Source of the DNA: Hordeum vulgare subsp. vulgare
Taxonomy: Eukaryota > Streptophyta > Magnoliopsida > Poales > Poaceae
Assembly: GCF_904849725.1 (NCBI RefSeq)
Contig: NC_058522.1
Location: forward strand, 335,735,029-335,799,028
Length of the DNA stretch: 64,000 nucleotides
Direction of reading: 5' to 3'
Both the position numbers and the translations under genes were made by a program. The notes under the pieces are model-generated. The model had not been told where the DNA came from, did no database searches, and saw nothing but the letters and a program-made list of their open reading frames with translations. This document shows, piece after piece, positions 48,517-61,321 of the stretch; positions within the stretch are counted from its first letter, which is position 1; each line of letters opens with the position of its first letter.

Positions 48517-49078
48517 ATGGACTTGCTTGTGGCTATGCATACTAAAGCCGACTCTGGTGCTACTTTTGATGTTTCCAACTGAATGTGGGAGGAGATGTAT
48601 AACATGGGCATTAACCGAAAGGTTCCTATTTATGATCCATTCGTCATGTGATTTCTAAAGTCAGTTTGGGAAGTTCGTAGGCCTCGTGAGGTGCTCTCCT
48701 ATTCTACCAACCTTACCATGCATGAGATCAAGCAGCTCCGGAAGAAGAAGCATGCTCTGCCTCACATTCCCCCTGTTCATCCTGAGGATGTTTTTGCCAC
48801 TTCCAACGACAATGATTTTGAGCTCGAGGCCGGGGCCAAGCCCTCTCGGGTCACCAAGATCACTCACAAAGTAAGGAAGACCTTCTGCCTTCATGCTCAT
48901 GTTCAGAAGAAGCTCTATACTACCCATGTTAACGAGAAGCTAGCCAGACGCAGACAGATTCAGGGCTCTCCACGTTCACACCGAGAGTGGTTCTAAGAAG
49001 GTCATCATTCCTCGGGAGAAGTGGATTGACGAGCACATCACTTGGACTGATGATGAGGCCTCGGGCCATCCTGATGCT
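48517..49078 (+). pseudogene. Copia third ORF, continuation after insertion
   Basis: Resumes directly after the minus-strand gypsy LTR at 48516, with MDLLVAMHTKADSGATFDVS and then NRKVPIYDPFVM and a basic stretch (LRKKKHALPHIPPVHPE). Two stops interrupt it before 48670. It belongs with 36985-37845 by content and strand, and ends at the next gypsy insertion at 49078. Confidence 0.62.
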
Positions 49079-50559
49079 TGATACGTCTCCGTCGTATCTA
49101 TAATTTTTTATTGTTCCATGCCAATATTATACAACTTTTACATATTTTTAGCAACATTTTATATGATTTATTGGACTAACATATTGATCAAGTGCTAAGT
49201 GCTAGTTCCTATTTGCTGCATGTTTTTTATTTAGCAGAATATCCATATCAAACAAAGTCCAAACACGATAAAATTTTACGAAGAATTATTTTGGAATATA
49301 TGTGATTTTTGTGAGGTGGAATCAACGTAAACGGAGGCCCACGACCTCCACTACCCACTAGGGAACGACCCATACCTCCTCGCGTGCCCTGCCCTCTCGT
49401 GACCACACCGGTCGGTTGTGGCTCTTCTTCGGGCGCAAGAAATCTAATTTATGGAAAACAATTGTGTAAAACTTTTAGCCCGATCGGAGTTATAGATCTT
49501 TGGGAATTTAAGAAACAGTGAAGGGCCAGAAACTAGAAATGCGAAATAAAAGAGAACAAAGAGGGAGATCCAATCTCAGAGGGCTCCTACCCCTTCACCG
49601 CCATGTAGGACATGGACGAGAGAGGGACCTCTCGTCCCATCTAGGGGGGGGTACAAGGAATAACAAGAAGGAGGGGGCTCTCTCCACCTCTCCCCCGGTG
49701 GTGCCTAAGTGCCGCCGGGCAAGGAGCATGGCGATGATGTACAACAACAATCTTGCCACCATCAACACAAACTCTCCTCCTTTATGCAGCGGTGCAACAC
49801 CTATTTTCCCATTGCAACTCTCTACTTAAACATGGTGCTCAACACTACATACTATTTCCCAATGATATGTGGCTATCCTATGATGTTTGAGTAGATATGT
49901 TTTGTCCTACGGGTTAATTGTGATATGATGTTATTGATATGAGTTGTGTGTTTATATGGTGCTGTCCTAAGGTGCCTTCTGTGAGGCGCACACGTGAAGG
50001 ATACACGCTGGAGGGTTTGCAATATGTTCATGATTCACTTATAGTGGGTGGCGAGAGTGACATAAACTTACACCCGAGTAAGGGAGTTGTGCTCGTATGG
50101 GAGTAAAGAGCACTTGATGTTTAATGCTATGGTTTGGTTTACCTTAATGATTTATAGTAGTTGTGGATGCTTGCTAGAGTTCCAATCATAATTGCATATG
50201 ATCCACGTATGGAAAGTGTGTTAGCGTATGTCTCTCCCTCGCTCCACATGATAAGTATCTATCATGTTATATTCAATGCCTATGGACAATCTTTTTATTG
50301 CGTTACACAAAAAGCTTTCTACTAAACAGTTCCTAACTTTTATTTACTTACTCTTTATTTTCTTGAAAACCTTACACCTACCAAGTACTTCTAGTTTTAT
50401 TCTTGTTTAGGTAAAGCAAACATTAAGTGTGCTAGAGTTGTATCGATGGTCGATAGAACTTGAGGGAATATTTGTTCTACCTTTAGCTCCTCATTGGGTT
50501 TGATACTCTTATTTATCAAAAAGGGCTACAAAACGACCCCCCATACTTGTGGGTTATGA
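49079..50559 (+). repeat. 5' LTR of plus-strand gypsy element
   Basis: 1481 bp starting TGATACGTCTCCGTCG and ending near GGGTTATGA, where the intact family end is ATCA. It matches 60069-61318 closely along most of its length. Confidence 0.82.
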
Positions 50560-50570
50560 AGACCTTTTTC

Positions 50571-50588
50571 TGGTGCCGTTGCCGGGGA
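50571..50588 (+). promoter_or_regulatory. Primer binding site of plus-strand gypsy element
   Basis: TGGTGCCGTTGCCGGGGA, 11 bp after the LTR end, the group's standard priming site with one base changed. Confidence 0.75.
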
Positions 50589-50683
50589 GAAATAGTGTGG
50601 GGTGAATATTCTCGTGTGTGCTTTTTTGCTTTATCACTAAGTAGTTTTTATTTTTTGTTCTAAGTTGTTCTCTATCTTTAGTT

Positions 50684-52033
50684 ATGGACATGGAACACAA
50701 AATACCAAAAACATTATGTGTACTTGCTACTCATGGAGATGGGGAACCTCCTAAAACTCTCGATGCTCGTTATATGGAAAATATTAAACACTACTTTGAT
50801 AATCCCGAGAATACCCCATTCAACTTGATAATGGGAGTAATGTTGGATTAGAATGAATACTTTAGGGATTATCGCTTGACCCAAAAAGGGAAATTGTTAT
50901 GTGATCAAATTCATATGTTGCATTGGTACGCTTGGAATTTATGCGAGAGATATAATTATACTTGTTGCTCTAGGATGAAAGCTCGGCACCTTCCATTTTC
51001 ATGTGAATTTAATGATAATGAAACCTTAGCTTCTTATGCTAATGGTATATATGATTACTATGATGTGGAACGAATAGAACAATTTGTTGCTTTTAAGGGT
51101 GCTTATGAAATTGAATATTTGTTTGGTAAGTGTGAAAATTATGATGATGGTGTTTACATACCTGAAATTTTTGCTATACTTAAATATTGCTACGATAATT
51201 ATGAATAGAATTACGATATTGATGGATTTCTTGAGAAAGTCTCCTGTGTCCAAGAAGAGACTAATATTTTGCACGAATCTATGGAAGAAGAAATTGTTGA
51301 AACTGTGAACTCATTAGATGAAAAAGATGAGGAGGAGAGTGAAGAACAAAGGGAGGAAGAACGGATTAGCTACCCGTGCCCACCTTGTAATGAGAGTAAC
51401 TCTTCAAATCATACATTATTTATTTTCCCTTCGTGCTTACCGAAGGATGAATGCTATGATAACTGCTACGATCCCGTTGATTCTTTTGAAATATCCTTTT
51501 TTGATCAAATTGATGCTTGCTATGCTTGTCGCCAATATGCCAATATGAATTATGCTTGTGAAGATGAAGTTGCTATAGCTCCTTCTGTTAAGAATGAAGT
51601 TGTTTCCATTGAACCTACACATGATAGTCATGGTATCTTTTTGAATTCTCCCAAGTACACTATTTCAGAGAAGTTTGCTCTTATTAAGGATTATATTGAT
51701 GGGTTGTGTTTTACCATTACACATGATGACTTTGATGGATATAATATGCATGTGCTTGCTGCCCCAACTTTCAATTATTATCAGATAGGAACTGCATCTC
51801 CACCTCTTTATGTTTCCAACATGATAAAATTGCAAGAAACTGCTTATGCTATGTATTGGCCTTTACTTGATGTGCATGAATTGTTATTTTATGACATGTC
51901 TATGCATAGGAAGAGAGTTAGGCTTCGTAATTGCAAGATATATGTTGCTTTGTTCTCACTACTAAATTACAAATCATTGTTAATTAAAATTGGTCTTGAT
52001 ATACCTTGGGATCCAGGTGGATCCATTACTTGA
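50684..52033 (+). pseudogene. Unknown 449-codon frame of the gypsy element, two internal TAG stops
   Basis: One continuous frame from ATG 50684 (MDMEHKIPKTLCVLATHGDG) to TGA 52031-52033, interrupted only by TAG at 50849 and TAG at 51206. It is rich in Tyr, Cys, Asp and Glu. It contains an acidic linker (about residues 206-226, DEKDEEESEEQREEE) and Cys pairs such as PCPPCNES and DACYACRQYANMNYACEDE. It shows no retroviral motif (no gag core, retropepsin, RT or zinc knuckle of CCHC form). It lies where gag normally starts. I do not know its function. Similar frames seem to occur in other Triticeae non-autonomous elements, but that is from memory. Confidence 0.55.
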
Positions 52034-52948
52034 GCACTTTATCCCTAGCTTAATGGCTTTAAAGAAAGCGCTATCACAGAGACAACCCAGAAGTTTTAGA
52101 GAGACATCTATTTCTGTTTATTGCTTTTTAGAAGTTCAAAAACCAAAAAAACATAGAGGAGGACTTAAAACTTTTTCAAAAAGAGAAGCGATTGGAAGGT
52201 TATGCATTGGAGAAGTGAGGGTCGACCTTGAACACTTGTGTTCATGATCATGGAAACAATGTAGATTTTTTCATGAATTTATCACAAAAATAATATCCCC
52301 TTATAAAAATACATTGTAATAAAAATAACGTGCCAAGATTTGCCTTTAGGATGATTAGATTGCTTGTTGGTATGTGGGGTGCAAAAACAGAAATTTGGTT
52401 GTAGTGCGTGAATTTACATTTTTTACTTGAGCATATAAAGTTTTGCTATGAAAATTGTTTATTTAGTACTAATTGTTCAGAACTTCTAAAGTTACAGATG
52501 TATGGTCAATGTTCAGATTACTACAGACTGTCCTATCTTTGACATATTCTGTTTTTGATGCATTGTTTTACTCGTTTTGATGAAACTGTCAATTGTATCG
52601 GTGGTACAAGCCATGGAGAAGTTATATTAGAGTTGACATAATTCAAAAAAAATATGAATGGGTTTTCAACGGTACTTAAGGTAGTAATTTGCATTATCAT
52701 ACTAACGGATCTCACGAGTTTTCTGTTAAGTTTTGTGTGGATGAAGTGTTTGAAGTTCGAGGAGGTGTCGATATGAGGAGAAGGAGGAGAGGCACGAGTT
52801 CAAGCTTGGGGATTCCCAAGGAACCCCAAGTAAATATACAAGGATACTCAAGCGTCTAAGCTTGGGGATGCCCTAGAAGGCATCCCATCTTTGTTCAACA
52901 AGTATCGATATGTCTTCGTCTTCGTTTCGTCCACGTGATATGCGTAAA
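52034..52948 (+). mobile_element. Non-coding internal region of plus-strand gypsy element, part 1
   Basis: No reading frame. The segment 52795-52885, with repeated CAAGCTTGGGGAT and CCCAAG motifs, resembles in reverse complement the segment 41150-41220 of the minus-strand element, so the two elements are related. Confidence 0.65.
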
Positions 52949-55900
52949 TGTAGCGACCCGACTCAAGACGAGTCAAGCCTCTGTGTTTCTGTGCCATCCC
53001 TGGATCAGTATGCTGGCACACACAGTACATCAATGTATATATCAAAGTGCAATCACATGTAAATAGCGTAAAACTGATATATACCTTAAATATCTCAGCG
53101 GAAGCAGTCAAGGGAGTGGAGTCCCAATAAACACCAACGGCAAGTTGAGTGTAGACCGTAACCCTGAATCGTACTCTTACTCGTCGAAGAAAATATCTGC
53201 AACATAAGACGTTGCAGCCGTGTAGGTCAGCATATTGAATATGCCGGCAAGTCACATAAGAGAGGGGTGAAAAGTAATCATCTATACTATATGCTTATAT
53301 GGCAGGTGGGGCTATAAGTTTTTAGCGAAAAGCAAGTTTTCTCCTACATCAAGAGAGGGCTAAAAGCAAAATGTTACTACGTTGTTTGTTGTTAACGAGA
53401 TGGTTCCGCCAACCAATTCTCGTACCCGAGTTGTCAATAATTACCCTCATCAAAATATATTTAATGGTGTTGAGAAATCGAGATAACTTCAGTTCCTTTG
53501 GCTCAAGTTGTCCATGACCGTGGACACGGCTAATCGATTAGGTTTGAGTACTCTGCAGAGTTTTGCACACATTCCCCACAAGATTTGATTGCCTCCGTGT
53601 ATGTCCTCGCACTTCAGGGTGTTTGAAGACCGGATGATCAAAACATGGTCTCTCAACGGGTCCCTCTGAATCCCTGTCGGTGCCCATCCAATCCTACCGT
53701 TCTTCTACATCTGCTAGCACCGCCTGTCCAGAGTCGTCGCGTTGTCCAACCAAGACAGAGCCCATAATGACTTGTGGCTGTGCAGGTAAGCCTTGGGTCT
53801 TGAAAATATCCGTCCGTCTCTTTGAGCCTGGGTGAAGCTTTCCGCAGGATGTCATGGCCGTCCCCAGCATCCCGGGCATCCACTGGGTTCTCCAGGGATC
53901 CGATCAACCGTCCTTCACCCAGAGTTGCATTGCGTCCGAGGTCTTGAAAATCTTGTCTTAACCGGTCTTGATTATTTAATCAACCTCGCATCACTCGTGT
54001 TATGCACTCAACCGAAATCCCGTCTACTCAAGCATAGCATTAAGAAATTATCGTCCCGGGGCCAAGTATCGGGGTTGTTGTGTGCCTACCACATGATACT
54101 ACAATGTATACTAAAATTTCCAAGTACCTAAGCAGCATGCAATTGGGCATAGGATGGTAGAACTACGATGCATAAAACATAGGTGATAGTATGATCAAAG
54201 TGACTTGCCTGGTGATGTTGACGAAGAAGAATTTCTCGAGAAAATAACTTGATAGACTACTCGTCACTCTCCGATGAAATCTATATAACAAACATATTAT
54301 TCACATAAGCACTCATACTGGCAATCATTCTAGCAATCAAAACAAAAGAGAGAGCGAATAAGAATCCGAAAGAAACTTCAAATAAGACTCGGGAGTCTTC
54401 TACTACGTCAAACACTAAATAGTTTTTGTCTAACAGAAAATAATAGCAAGGAACTAAGATATAAATCTAACTAAGATAAAATAAGGTATTTTTCACAAAA
54501 CTTTTTGAAAGTATTCCCAAACGGGATTTGAAACAGTGCGGAAACCAATTGCAAGTTACTAAGGAACTCGAATTGATTTCATGAAAACAAATAAAACTAA
54601 AATAAAAACTTGTTGCAAAACTACTGTTTATCTAACAGAAACAAAACATAATAATCTTTCTGAAATAATAAAGAAAAATATTTTAAAACAAAGATAGAAA
54701 AGGAATTAGCCGAAATCCTAAAAGAGGTGAAACAGAAATTGTTTCACATGAAACAGTGAGCTAAAATACTCAAACAAATCTGAAAGTTTTACCACTGATA
54801 AATAAGATCACCAGTGATCAGTACCAAAAGGAATCAAATTAAAAGCTATTTTTAAACTCCTGGAATAAGCAAAACAAGGTTTAAACTAATTCTGATCTAA
54901 CTTATATTTGAAAATTTCAAACATAGACAAATTATATGTTTTTAAAAACTACAGGAAATTTGTGAGCTACTGGGAAAAGAATCACTATCATTGGACTTCG
55001 GGATCAAAAGTTGTGGCCAAAACAAAACAGAAACTTTCTGTTTTTTGCAATTTAGACAGAAAAACTGAAGCTAACTAGTAACTAACAGGGGGTACACGTG
55101 GCATGTTGTGATAGGCTGCGGGGGCGTTTGTCGCAACATTAGGAGCAAACGGCCGAGGGCTAGTAAAACTTGCTGGCTAAATGAATAAGTGAATTAAAAA
55201 CCGCCGGTTTTCTACTCTAAACCGAAGGGTTATTCTAGGATCTAATCTAAACCATTGAATAAAGATCTAAGGGCTACGAAAGAAAAAGAAGAACAACAGA
55301 GAGGAAGAGAGAGTCTATCGTGGCTGTGGGAGGCTACTCCTGCGAGGAAGGTGGTCGCCGGCGAGGGGAGGGCTCCGGGGGGCGGTGGAGGGGACGGGGC
55401 GGCGGCGGCGGCAGTCCTCCGGCGAGGGGAGGCGTCGGGCGGAGTGGGGAGCGGCTCGGGCGCTGCTCCAGGAGGGGGCCGAAGGTTGCAGGAGCTTCGG
55501 CTCCGGTGGCTACGGCAGGGGGCGGCTCGGGCGGCGGCTCGACGGGGTTAGGGTGGGAACGGGGGCGGCCGGGGGTGGGGGTTCTTATAGGCCAGGGAGA
55601 GGAGAGGAAAGGAAGGAAGAGAGGATCGGGGAAGGAATCCCGAAGTTCCTGGGGCTGGCTCGGTCTCGGGCATGATTTTTGGAAAGCGGAAGAAGAAGAT
55701 GGCCGCGGGAGATAGGTGTCGGCCAGTGGGGCCCACTGGTCATAGAGAGGGAGGCGGGGAAGGAAGGAAAGGTCGGCCGCAATGTAAGGGATTAGTCCCT
55801 GGCGGTGGGGGATTCGGCCCAAGGCCTATTAAACACTCAGGGCGGCGACTTCCAAAGAAAAGAGATTTTCCTAATTTTAAATGTTTTTCCGAATCAGAAA

Positions 55901-56472
55901 ATAAAAGTGAATAAAGAGGAAGTAATTCAAAATATTAATATAGGGTATTATATACCAAAAAAATCAGAAAAATATCCTCTACCCGAATAACATTTTTCCA
56001 AAGCAAAAATAAAAACTTAAAAAAAAAATGTTTTTTGCAGAAATTCCTAAAAATGTTTTATTTTCTTTTTGCAATTATTTTTGCAAATGATCTTTGGATT
56101 TTCTTGGCTCCAACATTTCAGAAATTGCCCGCACTTTGGAGGGTCATTTTCCTCCGCTCTCTCTCTTGCGTGCAAGAGAGCATTTCTGCGGGCATTTCTC
56201 GCACGAAGAAAACGAATGGAAATGCAAAAGAATTCAATGCAAATATATCCGTTCAAATTCTTTATAGTTGAAGAAGTCATGTCATCTTCTCTCTTTGCTT
56301 TTAAAAGATTGAACTTGAATTCACCGAAGGGAAAGTCATTTTATTCCCTCTCATTCAAAAGTTTCGAAGAGTTTCAAATTTCACACAAGTTTCAATCACT
56401 CAAGCAAACAAACAAATAATCAATCTAATAATTATATTAACATTCCAAATTTTTTAATTTTGGGATGTTACA
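52949..56472 (+). repeat. Solo LTR (3524 bp), copy 2, TSD GTAAA
   Basis: Begins TGTAGCGACCCGACTC and ends GGGATGTTACA, flanked by GTAAA at 52944-52948 and 56473-56477. It is the same family and orientation as 43459-47083. The GC-rich block here (55260-55830) is more diverged between copies than the flanking AT-rich parts. No internal domain remains. Confidence 0.88.
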
Positions 56473-56477
56473 GTAAA

Positions 56478-58490
56478 TCTCGGAGCGTCTTTTGTGTTTA
56501 GGTTTCACTTTTATTTTATGCACCATAATGGTATGAGATAGTCCATGGTTGATTTATAGAATGATCATTGCACTTCACTTAATATCTTTTGAGTATGGCT
56601 TTATAGAATGCTTCATGTGCTTCACTTATATCATTTGAAGTTTGGATTGCTTGTTTATCCTCACAAAGAATACCATTATTTGAAGAATGCTCTTTTGCTT
56701 CACTTATATTTATTAGAGAATGGTATGTTCTATAAGTAATTAAACTGTCTTTCTTCACTTATATCTATTTAGGGAGTCAACAGGAATTGGTCATTTGCAT
56801 GGTTAGTCATGAAATCCTACATAAAACTTGCGGATCACTGACTATGATATGTTTGATTCCTTGCAATGGTTTTGCGATATAGAGATAGTAATATGTGGGT
56901 GAACTATAAAACTTGATGATTGTGGATTAGTAAGAATATCGATGTTAAGGTTTTTTTATTCCCTAAGCATGCACGTATAGTCTCTAGTTATGCGATGAAG
57001 TTGGAGCATAATTTATCGTTGATTGAAGTCCTTTGTGCTCTTATAATTGGAGTCACGCTATGGTTAACAACTCCCAACCTTCTCCCTCGGGGCATACAGG
57101 TAGTGCTCTGCTTCGAGAGAGCTAATAAAATCTTGCAATAAGTATGTGAGTTCTTTATGACTAATGTGAATCCATGGATTATATGCACACTTACCTTTCC
57201 ACATATTTGCTAGCCTCTTTGGTACCGTGCATTGCCCATTCTCACCTCAAGAGTTGGTGCAAACTTCGCAGGTGCATCCAAACCCCGTGATGTGATACAC
57301 TCTATCACACATAAGCCTTATTATATATTCCTCAAAACAGCCATCATACCTACCTATTATGGCATTTCCATAGACATTCTGAGATATATTGCCATGCAAC
57401 TTCCACTACTTCCGTTTTGATGACTTGAACATTCATTTCATATTGCTTTGCATGATAGTAATATAGCTAGCATGATATTTCCACGGCTTGTCCATTTTGT
57501 GATGTATGTGCTACGCTAGATCATTACACATCCTGGTACACTCCATATACATTCATATAGAGTCATACTTTGTTCTAGGTATTGAGTTGTAAGTAAATAG
57601 AAGTGTCATGATCATCATCATTCATTATTAGAGCATTGTCCCAGTGAGGAAAGGATGATGGAGACTATGATTCCCCCACAAGTCGAGAAGAGACTCCGGG
57701 AAAAAAGAAAAAAAAGAAAAAAAGAAGAGAGAAAAAAGAGAGAAAAGAGAGAAGGGGCATGCTAATTCACACTTGTGCTTCAAAGTAGCACCATGTTTTT
57801 CGTATGGAGAGTCTCCTATGTTGTCACTTTTATATGCTAGTGGGAATTTTTCATTATAGAACTTGGCTTGTATATTCCAACGATCGGCTTCCTTAAATGC
57901 CCGAGGTCTTCATGAGCAAACAAGTTGGATGCACACCCACTTAGCTTCAGTCGAGCTTTCATACACTTATAGCTGTAGTGCATCCGTTGCATGCCAATCC
58001 CTACTCCTCGCATGGATATCTATTGATGGGCATCTCCATAGCCCGTTGATACGACGAGTTGATGCGGGAATTTCTTATTCACTTTTACCCCTTTGAAACC
58101 TACCACCATATTCTATTCCACCTTTATGCTATATCCATGGTTCATGCTCATGTATTGAGTAAGTAAGAAAAGCTGAAGTGCGTTAAAAAGTATGACCCAA
58201 TTGCTTGATTTGACACCGGGGTGCTCATCATTTATACCTTATGTTAGGAAGACACAACATGGAAAGACTATATGATTTTGTAGGGATAGCTTTCTTTAGC
58301 GTTGATATTTTGAAAGGCCCGATTGTTTGTTGGGATGGCTGAGTATTAATGTCTTTATGTCAAATTATAGACTATTGCTTTGAATCACTCGTGCCTTAAT
58401 ATTCATGCCATGATTAGATATATGGTCAAGATTATGCTAGGTAGCATTCCACATCAAAATTATATTTTTTATCATTTACCTACTAGAGGA
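56478..58490 (+). mobile_element. Non-coding internal region of plus-strand gypsy element, part 2
   Basis: Contains repeated CTTCACTTATATC motifs (56575-56770). From about 57370 it resembles 23450-24600. It includes an A/G-rich patch (57700-57760). Reading frames are short and unrecognised. Confidence 0.7.
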
Positions 58491-60039
58491 CTGACTCTCC
58501 GCTGATTTGTGTTGGTTTCCCTCCAAGCTTAAAGGGTGATGTAGCACAACGACGAAAAGTATTTCCCTGAGTTATGAAACCAAGGTATCAATCTAGTAGG
58601 AAGATCCACAAGACGATGTAAGCGGTACCTGCACACAAATAGAAAATCCTCGCAACCCAATGCGTGTAGGGGTTGTCAATCCCTTGTGGGTAAAGTAAAG
58701 ATAGATTGATAGATGCAAATAAAGTGATAGCAAATAAAATGCAGGAAGGTATTTTTTTGATAATATAGATCCGGAAATAAAAGAGCAAATAAAATAGAAA
58801 TGCGAATAACAAAGTAGAGATTGCAAATAGATGATATGAAATAGACCCGAGAGCCGCATGTTTCACTAGTGGCTTCTCTCGAGAAAATAGGAAATGGTGG
58901 GTAGACAAATTACTGTTAGGCAATTGATAGAACATCGAATAATTATGACGATGTTCAAAACAATGATCATGTAAATAGGCATCACGTCCAAGACAAGTAG
59001 ACTGACTTCTGCCTACATCTATTTCTATTACTCCACACATCGACCGCTATCCAGCATGCATCTAGTGTATTGAGTTCATGGAGAAATAGAGTAATGCCTT
59101 AAGAAAGATGACATGATGTAGACAAGATCCATTCATGTAGGAATAGACTCCATTGTTTTATCCTTGATAGGAACAATGTACGCGTGTCATGTCTCTTTCT
59201 GTCACTGGGAGTGAGCACTGCAAGATTAAACCCATGACAAAGCACCTCTTCCCATTGCAAGATAAAAGATCAAGTTGGCCAGACAAAAACCAAATATCAG
59301 AGAAGAGATACGAGGCTATAATAATCAAGCATAAATATAATTTCATAGATCTGATCATAAACTCACAACTCATCGGATCCCAACAAACACACCGCAATAG
59401 AAAGAGTCACATCAAATAGAACTCCAAGAGATCATTGTATTGAGAAGCAAAACGAGAGAGAAAGCCATCTAGCTACTGCCTACGGATCCGTAGGTATGAT
59501 GTTAACTACTCATGCATCATCGGAGGAGCACCAGTGACAATGATGAACCCCTCCGTGATCGTGTTCCTCTCCGGAACAAGCTCTAGATTGGATTTCATGG
59601 CTTATGCAACTTGCGGCGGCTGAAACAATCTTTAATCTACTCCTCTAGTGTTTTTGGAATATTGGGGTATTTATAGAGCTCAGAGGCGTTGGAGGAGGCG
59701 CCCGAGGCCCCCAAGCCACCAGGCCGCACGAGCGGCCCTGGGAGCGCTCGCGTGCCTAGTGGGCTGCCTAGGCCTCCTCTGGTGATCATCCTTGGCTCCC
59801 AAGTTTCTTTCTGGTCCAAAAAAATCTCTCTAAAATTTCATGGAATTTGGACTTCATCTGATATTGATATTCTACGAAGGAAAAAGAGCAAAAAACAGCA
59901 ACTGGCACTAGGCACTATGTCAATAGATTAGTCCCAAAAAATGATATAAAGTTGCTATAAAATGATCATAAAACATTCAAGAATGATAATATAACAACAT
60001 GGAATAATAAAAAATTATAGATACATTGGAGACGTATAA
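58491..60039 (-). repeat. Gypsy LTR with short leader, minus strand, nested
   Basis: In its own sense the LTR runs from TTATACGTCTCC (60039, a mutated TGATACG) to GTTGTGCTACATCA (58537), 1503 bp. About 46 bp of leader follow down to 58491, so it is a truncated element. It interrupts the CTACTAGAGGA/GAGCAGG stretch that precedes the polypurine tract of the host element. Confidence 0.72.
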
Positions 60040-60049
60040 GGAAGAGCAG

Positions 60050-60068
60050 GAATTAAGCTTGGGGATGC
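60050..60068 (+). promoter_or_regulatory. Polypurine tract of plus-strand gypsy element
   Basis: GGAATTAAGCTTGGGGATGC immediately before the 3' LTR, the same motif as at 24607-24620 and (complement) 39351-39364. It primes plus-strand DNA synthesis. Confidence 0.75.
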
Positions 60069-61318
60069 TGATACGTCTCCATCATATCTATAATTTTTTA
60101 TTGTTCCATGCCAATATTATACAACTTTCACATATTTTTGGCAACATTTTATATGATATATTGGACTAACATATTGATCGAGTGCCAAGTGCCACTTCCT
60201 GTTTGTTTCATGTTTTGGTTTCACAGAATATCCATATCAAACAAAGTCCAAACACGATAAAAATTTATGGATAATTATTTTGCAATATATCTGAGTTTTG
60301 GGAGGTGGAATCAACGTAAACGTAGGCCCACAGCCTCCATTACCCACCAGGGCGCGACCCATACCCCCCGTGGAGCCTTGCCCTCTAGTGACCACACCGT
60401 AAGTCGGTTGGGGATCTTCTTCGGGCGTAAGAAAGCTAATTTATGGGGAAAACCATGTAAAAATTTCAGCCCGATCAAAGCTACGTATCTCCAAGAATTT
60501 CAGAAACGGTGAATGGTCAGAAATTAGAAACACGAAATAGAAGAAAACAGAGAGGGAGATCCAATCTCGGAGGGGCTCTTGCCCCTACGCCGCCATGGAG
60601 GCCATGGACCAGAGGAGAACTCTCCTCCCACCTAGGGGGAGGCCAAGGAACACGAATAAGGAGTAGGGATCTCCCCCTCTCTCTTAGTGGCGGCGGAGTG
60701 CCACCGGGGCAAGGAGTGTGACGACGATCTACATCAATAATCTTACCGCCATCAACACCAACTCTCCCACCTCTATGCAACGGTACAACACCTCTTTTCC
60801 CGCTATAACTCTCTACTTAAAAATGGTGCTCAACACTACATAATATGTCCCAATGATATGTGGCTATCATATGATGTTTGAGTAGATCCGTTTTGTCCTA
60901 CGGGTTAATTGTGATATGATGTTATTAATATGAGTTGTGTTTTGATATGGTGTTGTCCTAAGGTGACTTTTGTGAGGCGCACACGTGAAGGATACACGCT
61001 GGAGGGTTTGCAATATGATCATGAATTGCACATGATAAGTATCTATCATGTTATATTCAATTGCCTATGTACAATATTTTTCTTGCGTTGCACAAAATGC
61101 TTTCTACTAAATAGCTCCATACCTTTAGTTACTTACTCTTTATTTTCTTGCAAACCTATCTATTACACCTACTAAGTACTTAGAGTTTTATTCTTGCTTT
61201 AGGTAAAGCAGACGTGAAGTGTGTTGTAGTTTTATCGGTGGTTCATAGAACTTGAGGGAATATTTGTTCTACCTTTAGCTCCTCATTTGGTTTGATACTC
61301 TTATTTATCATAAAGGGC
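60069..61318 (+). repeat. 3' LTR of plus-strand gypsy element, 3'-truncated
   Basis: Starts TGATACGTCTCCATCATATC and follows the 5' LTR closely until ATTTATCATAAAGGGCCA. About the last 40 bp of the LTR are missing at the border with the copia LTR. The 5' LTR segment at about 50190-50260 also has no clear counterpart here (near 61020-61030). Confidence 0.78.
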
Positions 61319-61321
61319 CAC

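Larger units (their letters stand above)
28275..49078 (+). mobile_element. Ty1/copia retrotransposon, SIRE/Maximus-like, with nested insertion
   Basis: It has a 5' LTR, a tRNA-Met-type primer binding site, gag, pol in copia order (protease, integrase, RT, RNase H) and a third ORF after pol, the layout of the SIRE/Maximus lineage. It inserted into a gypsy gag at 28274/28275. It is split at 37845 by a minus-strand gypsy element and resumes at 48517. It is cut again at 49078 by a plus-strand gypsy element. No 3' LTR matching 28275-29845 was found before the window ends. Many stops and frameshifts show age. Confidence 0.82.
49079..61318 (+). mobile_element. Non-autonomous gypsy element (plus strand) with two nested LTR insertions
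   Basis: 5' LTR 49079-50559, primer binding site 50571-50588, an unknown frame at 50684-52033, non-coding internal sequence, polypurine tract 60050-60068 and 3' LTR 60069-61318. It lacks gag core, RT and integrase. Two insertions lie inside it: a solo LTR (52949-56472) and a minus-strand LTR copy (58491-60039). The 3' LTR has lost about its last 40 bp where a copia-type LTR begins. Confidence 0.82.
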
